Assembly (NCBI GenBank): GCA_944320685.1
Contig: CALUIK010000001.1
Coordinates: forward strand, 558,001-622,000
Length of the DNA: 64,000 bases
Reading direction: 5' to 3'
From: an uncultured Alistipes sp.
GTDB lineage: Bacteria; Bacteroidota; Bacteroidia; Bacteroidales; Rikenellaceae
This document shows, one piece after another, positions 7,379 to 15,142 of the stretch. Below the pieces are notes generated by a model. The model had not been told where the DNA came from. It did no database searches and saw nothing but the letters and a program-made list of their open reading frames with translations. Position 1 is the first letter of the stretch. Every line of letters starts with the position of its first letter. A program made the position numbers and the translations under genes.

Positions 7379-8641
7379 ATGAAGGTTTACAAGTTCGGAG
7401 GAGCCTCGGTCAAAAGCGCCGACGGCGTAAGGAATCTGCGGCACATCGTCGACGGAGAAGAGAATCTGTTTATTATCGTTTCGGCCATGGGCAAGACCAC
7501 GAACGCGCTGGAGGCGGTCTTCACCCACATGCAGAACGGCCGAAAGCAGGAGGCCCTCGACGAGATAAAACGCATCGTAGAGTACCACGACTCGATAATC
7601 TCCGACCTGTGGGGCGCCCCCGTACGCATAGAGCAGGCGGAGCAGCTCTTCGCACAGCTGCGAAACATCGTCATCGACACCACCTACCGTGCCTCCGACG
7701 CCGAACTGTGGTACGACACCATCGTCGCTTTCGGCGAACTGGTCTCTACGACCATCGTTTCGGAGTACCTCAAGCTGTCGGGTGTCGACAACCGCTGGAT
7801 CGACATGCGTACCACCTTCGTCACCAACCAGCGCCACAAGGACGCCTATGTCGACATCAAGGCCTCGGAACCGCGCCTCAAGGAGGCGCTCGCAAACACG
7901 GGCGTAGGCGTGTTCGTGGGACAGGGATTCATCGGCGCCGCCCCCGACGGGACCACCACGACACTCGGCCGCGAGGGTTCGGACTACTCGGCCGCCGTCG
8001 TGGCCAACATCCTCGACGCCGAGTCGATGTCGGTATGGAAGGACGTGGACGGCGTGCTGAACGCCGACCCCAAGATCTTCCGCGACGCCGTCAAGATCGA
8101 CGCCCTGAACTACCTCGACACCATCGAGCTGGCATACAGCGGCGCGCAGATCATCCATCCCAAGACCATCAAGCCGCTTCAGAACAAGAATATCCCGCTC
8201 TACGTGCGCCCCTTCGGCGACAAAAACAAACCGGGCACCGTCATCAACGGCACGGCCCCGCACGTCGAGCTGCCCATACTCATCTACAAGCGCAACCAAG
8301 TGCTGCTCACGATCCGCTCGCGAGACTTCTCATTCGTAATGGAGGAGAAGTTCGCAGTGATCTTCTCGCTGCTCGACCGCTTCCGCATCAAGACCAACCT
8401 GATCAACAACTCGGCCGTGGACCTGAGCCTCTGTGTCGAGTATTCATGGCACATCGACGAGTTGATCAAGGCTCTCAACGAGGAGAACTTCAGCGTAGAG
8501 AAGATCGACAACGTCGAACTGCTCACCATACGGAACTATAACGACGAGCTCTACCGCAAGTACGCCTCGCAGCAGGACCTGCTGGTACGACAGTCGAATC
8601 CCGTATCGGTGCGTGTCGTGCTGCGCGAGGCACGGCTCTAA
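7379..8641 (+). CDS. lysC: Aspartate kinase, monofunctional
   Basis: The 420-residue product phosphorylates aspartate, first step toward lysine/DAP, threonine and methionine. It opens with the nucleotide-binding motif KFGGASVK, then carries the RGGSDYSA-type loop (GREGSDYSAA), the WKDVDGVLNADP aspartokinase strand and the LAYSGAQIIHPKTI helix. The last ~130 residues form two ACT regulatory domains, so allosteric feedback is expected, although the effector cannot be read from sequence. I place the start at ATG 7379 because upstream codons cross the dapD promoter region and are unrelated. There is no homoserine dehydrogenase domain, so it is not the ThrA fusion. Confidence 0.93.
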   Translation: MKVYKFGGASVKSADGVRNLRHIVDGEENLFIIVSAMGKTTNALEAVFTHMQNGRKQEALDEIKRIVEYHDSIISDLWGAPVRIEQAEQLFAQLRNIVIDTTYRASDAELWYDTIVAFGELVSTTIVSEYLKLSGVDNRWIDMRTTFVTNQRHKDAYVDIKASEPRLKEALANTGVGVFVGQGFIGAAPDGTTTTLGREGSDYSAAVVANILDAESMSVWKDVDGVLNADPKIFRDAVKIDALNYLDTIELAYSGAQIIHPKTIKPLQNKNIPLYVRPFGDKNKPGTVINGTAPHVELPILIYKRNQVLLTIRSRDFSFVMEEKFAVIFSLLDRFRIKTNLINNSAVDLSLCVEYSWHIDELIKALNEENFSVEKIDNVELLTIRNYNDELYRKYASQQDLLVRQSNPVSVRVVLREARL

Positions 8642-8671
8642 AGGCCGTACGCCATAACCCCTGCAAAATGC

Positions 8672-8700
8672 GCGGGCCCCGAGACAGTCTCGGGGCCCGC
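8672..8700 (+). terminator. Perfect GC-rich hairpin after aspartokinase
   Basis: A 13-bp perfect stem (GCGGGCCCCGAGA / TCTCGGGGCCCGC) with a 3-nt loop lies between two convergent genes. No T-run follows on either strand, so it may act as a bidirectional barrier. Confidence 0.6.
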
Positions 8701-8721
8701 GGCCATATTCGGGATACGGCC

Positions 8722-10374
8722 CTACCGCTGGAATATATCCCTGTATGTATTTATGAAGTATACGGGCGTGCAGCTCCATGCGTGGCAGTAGCTGTTGACA
8801 GGGTGGAACCCATAGGGGGACTTGCAGTCGTCGGCAGGGTCGTATACCTCCCAGAAGGTGTCTGCACCGCGCTCGATCATGCCGCCCCAATAGCCGATGA
8901 GCCGCTCGCGGGCCTCATCCTCCATGCCGCAGGCGATCAGAGCCTCGATCAGGTAGTGGTAGGCATAGGGCGAACCCGGGCGACAGGCCGTCGGGTCGTC
9001 CAGCACTGCCGTCAACGCCCGTGCCCCCTCCTTAGGCGAGAGCGTCCCCGAAAGTACCATCCACACCTGCGACAGGTACGACACCTGCCGCTGCGGCCCC
9101 GAGACCACGACACCCGAGCGGCGGTCGTAGAAGGCCTCGCGCGACGCACGACGCATGGCCTTCGCCAGCGCGGGCCAGTCGGCCGCCTCGCTCTCGCGGC
9201 CCAGCATGCGCGCCAGCTCCCAGCCCCGCTCCACGGCAAAGGTCATGAGGCCCTGCACCGAGGCGTGACGGTCGAGGTCGTCCTTCCAGTCGAATACGAG
9301 CCACCACTGCGGCTGCTTCTGCATGTCATAGAGGCTGTCCTTAAGATACGTGCGGGCTATCTCTATCTGTCGCGCCACCACGGGCCACAACTCCTGCGCC
9401 GTGGCCGTATCGCCCGTCGCCTTCAGGTACTCGAGCAGTGCCACGCCGTATAGCAGGCTGTAATCCATCGTATGCTGGTTGTACTGCGGCTCCGGCTCCG
9501 GATATTCGTACACCGTTGCGTGGAGCCACCCATCCTCGTCCGCCAGCGCCGCAAGCAGATAGAGGCAGCGGCGTGTCAGAGAGTGGTTGCGGAACGAGCA
9601 GGCATTGGCCAGCGACTCGAGATAAAGGTCGCCGATCCACAGGCGCTGGTCACGCTTGGGGCCGTCCTCGTAGACGGTCTGCATACACTCCGACAGCGTT
9701 TCGAGCCCCGTCTCGTAGATACGTCTTATCATCGGGTCGGTCCCCGCAGCCAGTCGAGGCGCCTCACCCGAAGCCGACGTCACCGCCTCGAACGCGATGT
9801 CGCCTATGCGGAAGTCGAAATAGGAGGTCGCCAGCACCTCTATCTTGACATAGCGGCATGCCACACGCCGCTCGATACGCACCTCTGCCGGCAGCCGCAT
9901 GACGGTAACCGTCTCGTCCTGAAGCCACGCGCGGCTCAACCCTCCCGGATAGGGGTCGAAGGGGGTGTTCAACTCGGCAGGCACCTCGGCGAAGGTCAGG
10001 CGCAGACGAATCGGGGCGTCGGCCGGCATACCCGTATGGTCTATGCGGAAAGAGAAGTACCCAGTCATGTGCCTGCCCATGTCCACGATCACCGACTGCC
10101 GCTCCTTGAGCGAAGAGCCGTACAGTGCTTCGACCGGTTCGGCATACTCCATGCGCCACCCCTGAAAAGCCGACGTATCGGCCACACTGCGGACAACGGC
10201 TGCGGGATGCCGCTCCGTACGCCGCAGCTCGGGCATAGCCTCGGCCGCCTTGCGGAGCCACCCGCCGCGCGCACCGCCCATCCATACCTCCTCCTGCGCC
10301 GCGGCCGGTACAATGGAAAGCAGGGCCGACAAGGCGTACAACACCCCGACGGCATATCGTTTTCCCCTATTCAT
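8722..10374 (-). CDS. Secreted GH78-like alpha-L-rhamnosidase
   Basis: A 550-residue exported protein with a signal peptide ending in the AAAQ region near residue 27. A short beta-sandwich (about residues 80-200) precedes a six-hairpin (alpha/alpha)6 barrel. The GH78 general-acid loop appears as EDGPKRDQRLWIGDLY, equivalent to the family's D-x-P-x-R-x-E-R-x-x-W-x-G-D, and a second catalytic region as ADTFWEVYDP near residue 505, followed by HPVNSYCHAWS. GH78 enzymes release terminal L-rhamnose from plant glycosides and polysaccharides. It is shorter than typical GH78 enzymes (~900 residues). It stands alone; no susCD pair is nearby. Exact linkage specificity is unknown. Confidence 0.82.
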   Translation of the reverse strand: MNRGKRYAVGVLYALSALLSIVPAAAQEEVWMGGARGGWLRKAAEAMPELRRTERHPAAVVRSVADTSAFQGWRMEYAEPVEALYGSSLKERQSVIVDMGRHMTGYFSFRIDHTGMPADAPIRLRLTFAEVPAELNTPFDPYPGGLSRAWLQDETVTVMRLPAEVRIERRVACRYVKIEVLATSYFDFRIGDIAFEAVTSASGEAPRLAAGTDPMIRRIYETGLETLSECMQTVYEDGPKRDQRLWIGDLYLESLANACSFRNHSLTRRCLYLLAALADEDGWLHATVYEYPEPEPQYNQHTMDYSLLYGVALLEYLKATGDTATAQELWPVVARQIEIARTYLKDSLYDMQKQPQWWLVFDWKDDLDRHASVQGLMTFAVERGWELARMLGRESEAADWPALAKAMRRASREAFYDRRSGVVVSGPQRQVSYLSQVWMVLSGTLSPKEGARALTAVLDDPTACRPGSPYAYHYLIEALIACGMEDEARERLIGYWGGMIERGADTFWEVYDPADDCKSPYGFHPVNSYCHAWSCTPVYFINTYRDIFQR

Positions 10375-10440
10375 AACCTGTAATGATATTATACTATAAT
10401 TTATAGCCGGCCGGCGTAAACCGCGCGGCCGCCTAACGTG

Positions 10441-11526
10441 TTATTTCTGCCTGCGCGGCTCGTTCCGGCGGCGGACCGTACCGTCTGGCGCCCCGTCCTT
10501 GCGCTTCATGCGCGAGATGACACCGGCCAGGTATACCTCGATGTCGCGCCGCAGCTTCTCGTAGAGCGGGCACGACGTATAGTTCTCGTTGTCGAGCAGC
10601 ACGTCGCGTATCGAACGCAGCGAGTTGATGTAGTTGCTCATCTCGTTCTTCAGCGGCAGCCCCTGCTTGCGCGAGGAGTTGATCTTCTCGATGGACATGG
10701 TACGCAGCCTGTCGCAGACGGTGTTCAGCAGCACCATCACCACGTTGTCCATGAGCGTATGGCCGTGCATGTACAGATACGTGGTCTCGGGCGTGACGCC
10801 CTTCTCGGCCAGTACGCGGCCAAAGGCCTCCAGAGAGCCGTTCATGGCGGGATACCGCTCCTCGAGCGTCCGCAGGCGGTGCGCCACGTTGCGTTCAAGC
10901 CACGCGAGCGTCTCGGCGCCGTTGTCCTCTATCTCGAGATAACCCAGACGCACCGTATTCTTGAAATCGACCAGCGTGAAGACCGACTCCGACCCCTGAT
11001 GCGCCGAGTACGCGTACCACAGGAAGACTGGGTATATCACGCGCGAGTAGTCGGACATAAAACGCACGAAGTCGAATATGTGGCAGTCGTTCTTCGTGGC
11101 CTTGACGCAGACGTTGTGCAACGAGGGGGCGTAGCAGAGGTAGTTCTCGGTGGCATAGGTGTAGGTGTGGAACATGTATTGCGCCGCATGTATCTCGGCC
11201 GACTGCGGCGTGGTGTCGCCGAAGAGATAGTCGAAGTCGGAGTCGACGCACAACAGCAGCTCCTCGCTCGACGAGGGTATCATCGACATGAGCACCTTCT
11301 TGCCCTTGGGCAGGTCCTCGCGGTTGGGCACCGAGATCTCGAAACGCACATACCGGTTGTGGAAGTGGTCGAAAATGCCGCGCCAGAAGGCCACATCCTC
11401 ATAGCCCTCGACGTAGACACGCACCAGACGCCGCCCGTCGTCGATCGATTCGGGCAGAGACGTGTCGGCGCTGCGGCGCCGCAGCAACGCCTCGTATCTC
11501 TTTTTTTCGGCCGATGCGCGTTTCAT
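10441..11526 (-). CDS. DUF4435 protein with TOPRIM-like motifs
   Basis: A 361-residue cytoplasmic protein of the DUF4435 family. Two motifs match a TOPRIM metal site: the glutamate in YVEGYEDVAFW near residue 45 and the DxD in LCVDSDFDYL near residue 95. DUF4435 is the fold of AriB, the effector of the PARIS anti-phage system, but the ATPase AriA is absent here, so a defence role is only a possibility; OLD/M5-type RNA processing is an alternative. I start at ATG 11526 (MKRASAEKKR); the upstream frame overlaps the promoters. It is divergent from the SUI1 gene and the two share a 38-bp promoter region. Confidence 0.75.
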   Translation of the reverse strand: MKRASAEKKRYEALLRRRSADTSLPESIDDGRRLVRVYVEGYEDVAFWRGIFDHFHNRYVRFEISVPNREDLPKGKKVLMSMIPSSSEELLLCVDSDFDYLFGDTTPQSAEIHAAQYMFHTYTYATENYLCYAPSLHNVCVKATKNDCHIFDFVRFMSDYSRVIYPVFLWYAYSAHQGSESVFTLVDFKNTVRLGYLEIEDNGAETLAWLERNVAHRLRTLEERYPAMNGSLEAFGRVLAEKGVTPETTYLYMHGHTLMDNVVMVLLNTVCDRLRTMSIEKINSSRKQGLPLKNEMSNYINSLRSIRDVLLDNENYTSCPLYEKLRRDIEVYLAGVISRMKRKDGAPDGTVRRRNEPRRQK

Positions 11527-11528
11527 AA

Positions 11529-11560
11529 TTTGTCCCAAAGATAATAAAATAGTAATTTTG
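11529..11560 (+). promoter_or_regulatory. SUI1 promoter
   Basis: TTTG (11529-11532), 20 bp, TAATTTTG (11553-11560): a full match to the Bacteroidota promoter consensus, giving a leader of about 50 nt for the SUI1 gene. It interleaves with the opposing DUF4435 promoter. Confidence 0.8.
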
Positions 11561-11566
11561 CGCAAA
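11536..11566 (-). promoter_or_regulatory. DUF4435 promoter
   Basis: On the minus strand TTTG (11566-11563), 19 bp, TATCTTTG (11543-11536): a full consensus match. The predicted transcript begins only 3-6 nt before the DUF4435 ATG at 11526, so the mRNA would be nearly leaderless. Confidence 0.78.
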
Positions 11567-11615
11567 GCGTCGGAACCCTTTTTGCTTCCGACTGCAGCAA
11601 AACGGATCAATACAA

Positions 11616-11957
11616 ATGAACGATTGGAAAGCGCGGCTCGGCATGGTCTACTCCACCGACCCCGACTACAAATACGACACCGGCGCCGAGGAGGAGCCCG
11701 CGACGCTGCCTCCTCAGCAGCAGTCGCTGCGCGTATGGCTCGACCGCCGTCAGAGAGCCGGCAAATGCGTCACCATAGTGCGCGGCTTCGTCGGGCGCAG
11801 CGACGATCTCGCGGAGCTGGCCCGCATGCTCAAGAACCGCTGCGGCACGGGCGGCACGGCAAAGGAGGGCGAGATCATAATCCAAGGCGACCGCCGCGAC
11901 CGCATCGTCGAGTTGCTGCAGCAGGCAGGCTACAGCTGCAAGAAGGCCGGCGGATAA
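11616..11957 (+). CDS. SUI1/eIF1-like translation factor (YciH family)
   Basis: A 113-residue protein with an SUI1 domain in its second half: the basic loop and strand CVTIVRGF, the helix DLAELARMLKNRCGTGG, the KEGEIIIQGD strand and the closing helix RIVELLQQAGY. SUI1/YciH proteins resemble eukaryotic eIF1 and influence start-codon fidelity in vitro; their physiological role in bacteria is unsettled. The first ~40 residues are a low-complexity acidic leader. The start at 11616 follows a promoter with consensus spacing. The next gene begins 27 bp downstream and may be read from the same transcript. Confidence 0.88.
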   Translation: MNDWKARLGMVYSTDPDYKYDTGAEEEPATLPPQQQSLRVWLDRRQRAGKCVTIVRGFVGRSDDLAELARMLKNRCGTGGTAKEGEIIIQGDRRDRIVELLQQAGYSCKKAGG

Positions 11958-11984
11958 TGTCCGCACAAGGTCAACGGAAGAGTG

Positions 11985-14900
11985 ATGCACACCCTGCGAC
12001 GAATCTTCATATCCACGGCGGCGGCCGTCACGGCACTCCTCGCCGCACAAAGCGTCTCGGCTCAATACTACAGCTGGGGTGCCGATCCCGCACGCTTCCG
12101 CTGGATGCGCGAGGCCGACTCCGTCTCCGACGTCATCTACCCGCGCCACGCCGCCGCCATAGGCGCCGCGACAGGGTACTTCGTACGCCGCATGCACCCG
12201 TACATATCCTACGGTTACCGCCTTCCGGCACTCGACCTGCCCTTCATCGTGCATCCCGAGAACATGCAGTCGAACGGTTTGGTCATGTGGCTTCCCAAAC
12301 GTGTGGAATTCCTCACGGCACCCGCCGTCGACGGCTACTCGATGCCGTGGATAAAACAGCTCGTGGCACACGAGTACCGCCATGCCGTACAGTACAACAA
12401 TCTCAACGTCGGCGTGGTGAAGGCCGTGAGCTACCTGCTCGGCGAACAGAGTTCCACAATAGGACTGCTCTTCATGCCCCTGTGGATGATCGAGGGCGAC
12501 GCCACCATGTCGGAGACGCAGGCCTCGTCATTCGGGCGGGCGCTGCAGCCGCGCTTCACGCTCGAGTTCCGCGCCATGGGCGACATCGAGACCAAATACC
12601 GCAACATCGACAAGTTCCTCTGCGGCTCCTACCGCGACTTCATCCCCGACCACTACCAGCTCGGGTACCAGATGGTGGCACACGGCAACGAACTGGCCGG
12701 CCGCGTCATATGCGACGAGATCGCCGCATACGGCCCGCGCCACCCGTGGATGGTGGTATCGACGGGCCTGACAATGAAAAAACTCTTCGGCTTCACCACG
12801 CGCGACCTCTTCCGCAGCACATTCCGCTCGCTGGCCGACTACTGGGACTCGCTGCCCGCCGTCGAGCCCACCGCCGAGGCCGTCGCGGCCCCCGCCGTCA
12901 CCAGCTACACCACATATTCCGACCCGATATGGACGGGCGACGGCCGGCTGCTCCTGCTCAAGGAGGACCTCGGCCGCACATCGCACTTCGTGCTGCTCGA
13001 CCCTGACACCGGACACGAGCGCACCCTATGCTACACGGGCAGCATATCGACACGCCCCGCCTACGACAGTTCATCGCAACGTCTCTGGTGGACCGAATAC
13101 CGCCGCAGTGCAATGTTCGACGAGAAGGTCGACTCGCGGCTCTGCTATCTCGACCTTGACACCCTCGGGCGGCGCGGCAGGCTCCGCCCCCGCACCGTCG
13201 CGCGCAACGCCCCGCAGCAGGGCAACATACTCTACCCCACGCCCGACGGCGCCGGCGGCATCGCATGGGTGCAATATAACGCCGACGGCATATACGTCAT
13301 ACGCTACCGCACGGCCGACGGCACGGAGTTCTCGCGCCGCATGCCCTTCGGGGAGGAGATACACTCGCTGGCGTGGGACGACAAGACACGGCGGCTCTAC
13401 TACATCGCAACGGGCAACGAGGGCATGTGGATAGGCACCCTCGACGGCACCTTCGCGCCGCAGCGCGTGACACGTCCCGCATACATAACCATCAGCAACC
13501 TGCGGGCAAGCGGCGGCCGCCTCTATTTCGGCTCCATAGCGTCGGGACGCGACGAAGCCCACTGTTACGACCTTGACGAAGGGCGCGAATACCAGCTCAC
13601 GGAGTCGCGTTACGGCTCCTTCGACCCCGCCCCCGACGGCAAGGGGCTCATAGCCCTCACCGTATACGACTCGACGGGATACCATCCCGCCGTACAGCGT
13701 ACCGACAGGTTGCGCCGCCCGACGGCGTACTCGCCCCTGCCCCGCAATCTGGTCAACCCGCCGCGCAAGAGTTGGGGCACGATAAACCTCGACACCGTGC
13801 GCCTCGACTCTGCGGTCGCGGCACACGCCGCCAAGAGGCAGAACCACAATACCCGCCGCTACCGCAAGGCCGCTACGCTCTTCAACTTCCACAGCTGGGC
13901 GCCGCTGTCGTACGACCCCTTCTCGCTGAGCGAGGACGGCGCCATAAACATGAACCTCGGCGCCACGGTCATGACACAGAACCTGCTCTCGTCGGCACAG
14001 GGGTTCTTCACCTACGGCTGGAACCGTGCGCAGGGCTCGGTATGGAAGGGCTCGATGCGTTACTACGGCCTCGGCCCGACGATCAGCATCGACGCCACAT
14101 ACGGCGGCCACCAGAACATATACCCCGTATACGTCTACAACTCGCAGACGCACACCATCGAGTTCCCCGTACCGCCCGAACAGGGCCGCTACTACTCCGT
14201 CGGGGCCGACATATCGCTCCCCTTCATGATCGACTGCGGCCACCACATACGCTACGTCGTGGCCTCGGCCTCGTGGAGCTACTCGAACGGGCTGGTGGCC
14301 GACACGGGACGCCTGCATATAGGCGAAGGGGGCATCAGCAACGTCGCGACAATAGGCTACAACAAAGGACTCCACCTGACGTCGCTATCGCTGGGGTATC
14401 AGGACATGACACGGCAGGCACACCGCGACTTCGCGCCGCCGTGGGGCCTCATCGCCTCGGCCACGTACGCCATGAACCCCGTAAACAAGGGGTTCAACGA
14501 CCTCGTGTCGCTCTATGCCAAGGTATACACGCGGGGGCTGCTGCCGCATAACAGCCTCACCGTTGCCGCGGCATACCAGACATCCTTCGGCGGATTCTCC
14601 TCAAGGGATGCCCTCTCCGCACTTACGTTCAAGGCCACACGTCTCCTGCCACGCGGATTCTACTCGACACAGATCGAAAACAAGCACTACATCGCCGCCT
14701 CGTTCAACTACCAGTTCCCGATATGCTATCCCGACGGGGGCCTGCGCGGCATCATCTACTTCAAACGCATACGCGCCAATCTGGGCTTCGACTATGCGCA
14801 GTTCCGCCGCACAAGCATCTACGGCGACGGCCTGCGCGAACGGTGGCACAGGATCAACTCGTGGGGCGGCGACCTCACCTTCGACATAAACCTGCTCAGC

Positions 14901-14996
14901 CAGCCAGCCTCGGCCACCGTCGCCATAACCCTGTCGCTGTACCGTCCCAGCGAGGGCGGCACCTACTTCTCGGCCGGCATGGCGCTACCCTTCTGA
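11985..14996 (+). CDS. Outer-membrane protein with HExxH zinc motif, beta-propeller and barrel-like C-terminus
   Basis: A 1003-residue exported protein; a signal peptide ends near the SVSAQ cut at residue ~26. The sequence HEYRHAVQ near residue 131 is a gluzincin HExxH motif, and WMIEGDATMSE about 37 residues later supplies a plausible third zinc ligand. The middle (about 300-580) has PD40/TolB-type propeller strands (GRLLLLKEDLG, RLWWTEYR, RLYYIATGNEG). The last ~350 residues alternate hydrophobic and polar positions and end in phenylalanine, as outer-membrane barrels do. It may be a surface or periplasmic metallopeptidase; substrate unknown. I use ATG 11985; a GTG three bases earlier is in frame. 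It follows SUI1 closely. Confidence 0.75.
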   Translation: MHTLRRIFISTAAAVTALLAAQSVSAQYYSWGADPARFRWMREADSVSDVIYPRHAAAIGAATGYFVRRMHPYISYGYRLPALDLPFIVHPENMQSNGLVMWLPKRVEFLTAPAVDGYSMPWIKQLVAHEYRHAVQYNNLNVGVVKAVSYLLGEQSSTIGLLFMPLWMIEGDATMSETQASSFGRALQPRFTLEFRAMGDIETKYRNIDKFLCGSYRDFIPDHYQLGYQMVAHGNELAGRVICDEIAAYGPRHPWMVVSTGLTMKKLFGFTTRDLFRSTFRSLADYWDSLPAVEPTAEAVAAPAVTSYTTYSDPIWTGDGRLLLLKEDLGRTSHFVLLDPDTGHERTLCYTGSISTRPAYDSSSQRLWWTEYRRSAMFDEKVDSRLCYLDLDTLGRRGRLRPRTVARNAPQQGNILYPTPDGAGGIAWVQYNADGIYVIRYRTADGTEFSRRMPFGEEIHSLAWDDKTRRLYYIATGNEGMWIGTLDGTFAPQRVTRPAYITISNLRASGGRLYFGSIASGRDEAHCYDLDEGREYQLTESRYGSFDPAPDGKGLIALTVYDSTGYHPAVQRTDRLRRPTAYSPLPRNLVNPPRKSWGTINLDTVRLDSAVAAHAAKRQNHNTRRYRKAATLFNFHSWAPLSYDPFSLSEDGAINMNLGATVMTQNLLSSAQGFFTYGWNRAQGSVWKGSMRYYGLGPTISIDATYGGHQNIYPVYVYNSQTHTIEFPVPPEQGRYYSVGADISLPFMIDCGHHIRYVVASASWSYSNGLVADTGRLHIGEGGISNVATIGYNKGLHLTSLSLGYQDMTRQAHRDFAPPWGLIASATYAMNPVNKGFNDLVSLYAKVYTRGLLPHNSLTVAAAYQTSFGGFSSRDALSALTFKATRLLPRGFYSTQIENKHYIAASFNYQFPICYPDGGLRGIIYFKRIRANLGFDYAQFRRTSIYGDGLRERWHRINSWGGDLTFDINLLSQPASATVAITLSLYRPSEGGTYFSAGMALPF

Positions 14997-15095
14997 CATG
15001 CCTGCGCAGACAGTGCGGAGCCCCGTCACCGCACACGTGTACGCGCGCGACCGCATCAAGGTGTCCGAACGTCGTATTTTATCGAAATAAATTTA

Positions 15096-15103
15096 TACCT
15101 TTG
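15096..15103 (+). promoter_or_regulatory. -7 promoter element of the PBP1A-asd operon
   Basis: TACCTTTG matches TAnnTTTG, 40 bp before the PBP1A start. The -33 position reads TTTT rather than TTTG. Confidence 0.5.
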
Positions 15104-15142
15104 CACGTTGGTGCATGGAGATGCCCCACAACCCGATACGAA

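Noticed and set aside
10441..11526. PARIS anti-phage system
   Set aside because: Only the DUF4435 component is present; no AriA-type AAA ATPase is adjacent, so a complete system cannot be claimed.
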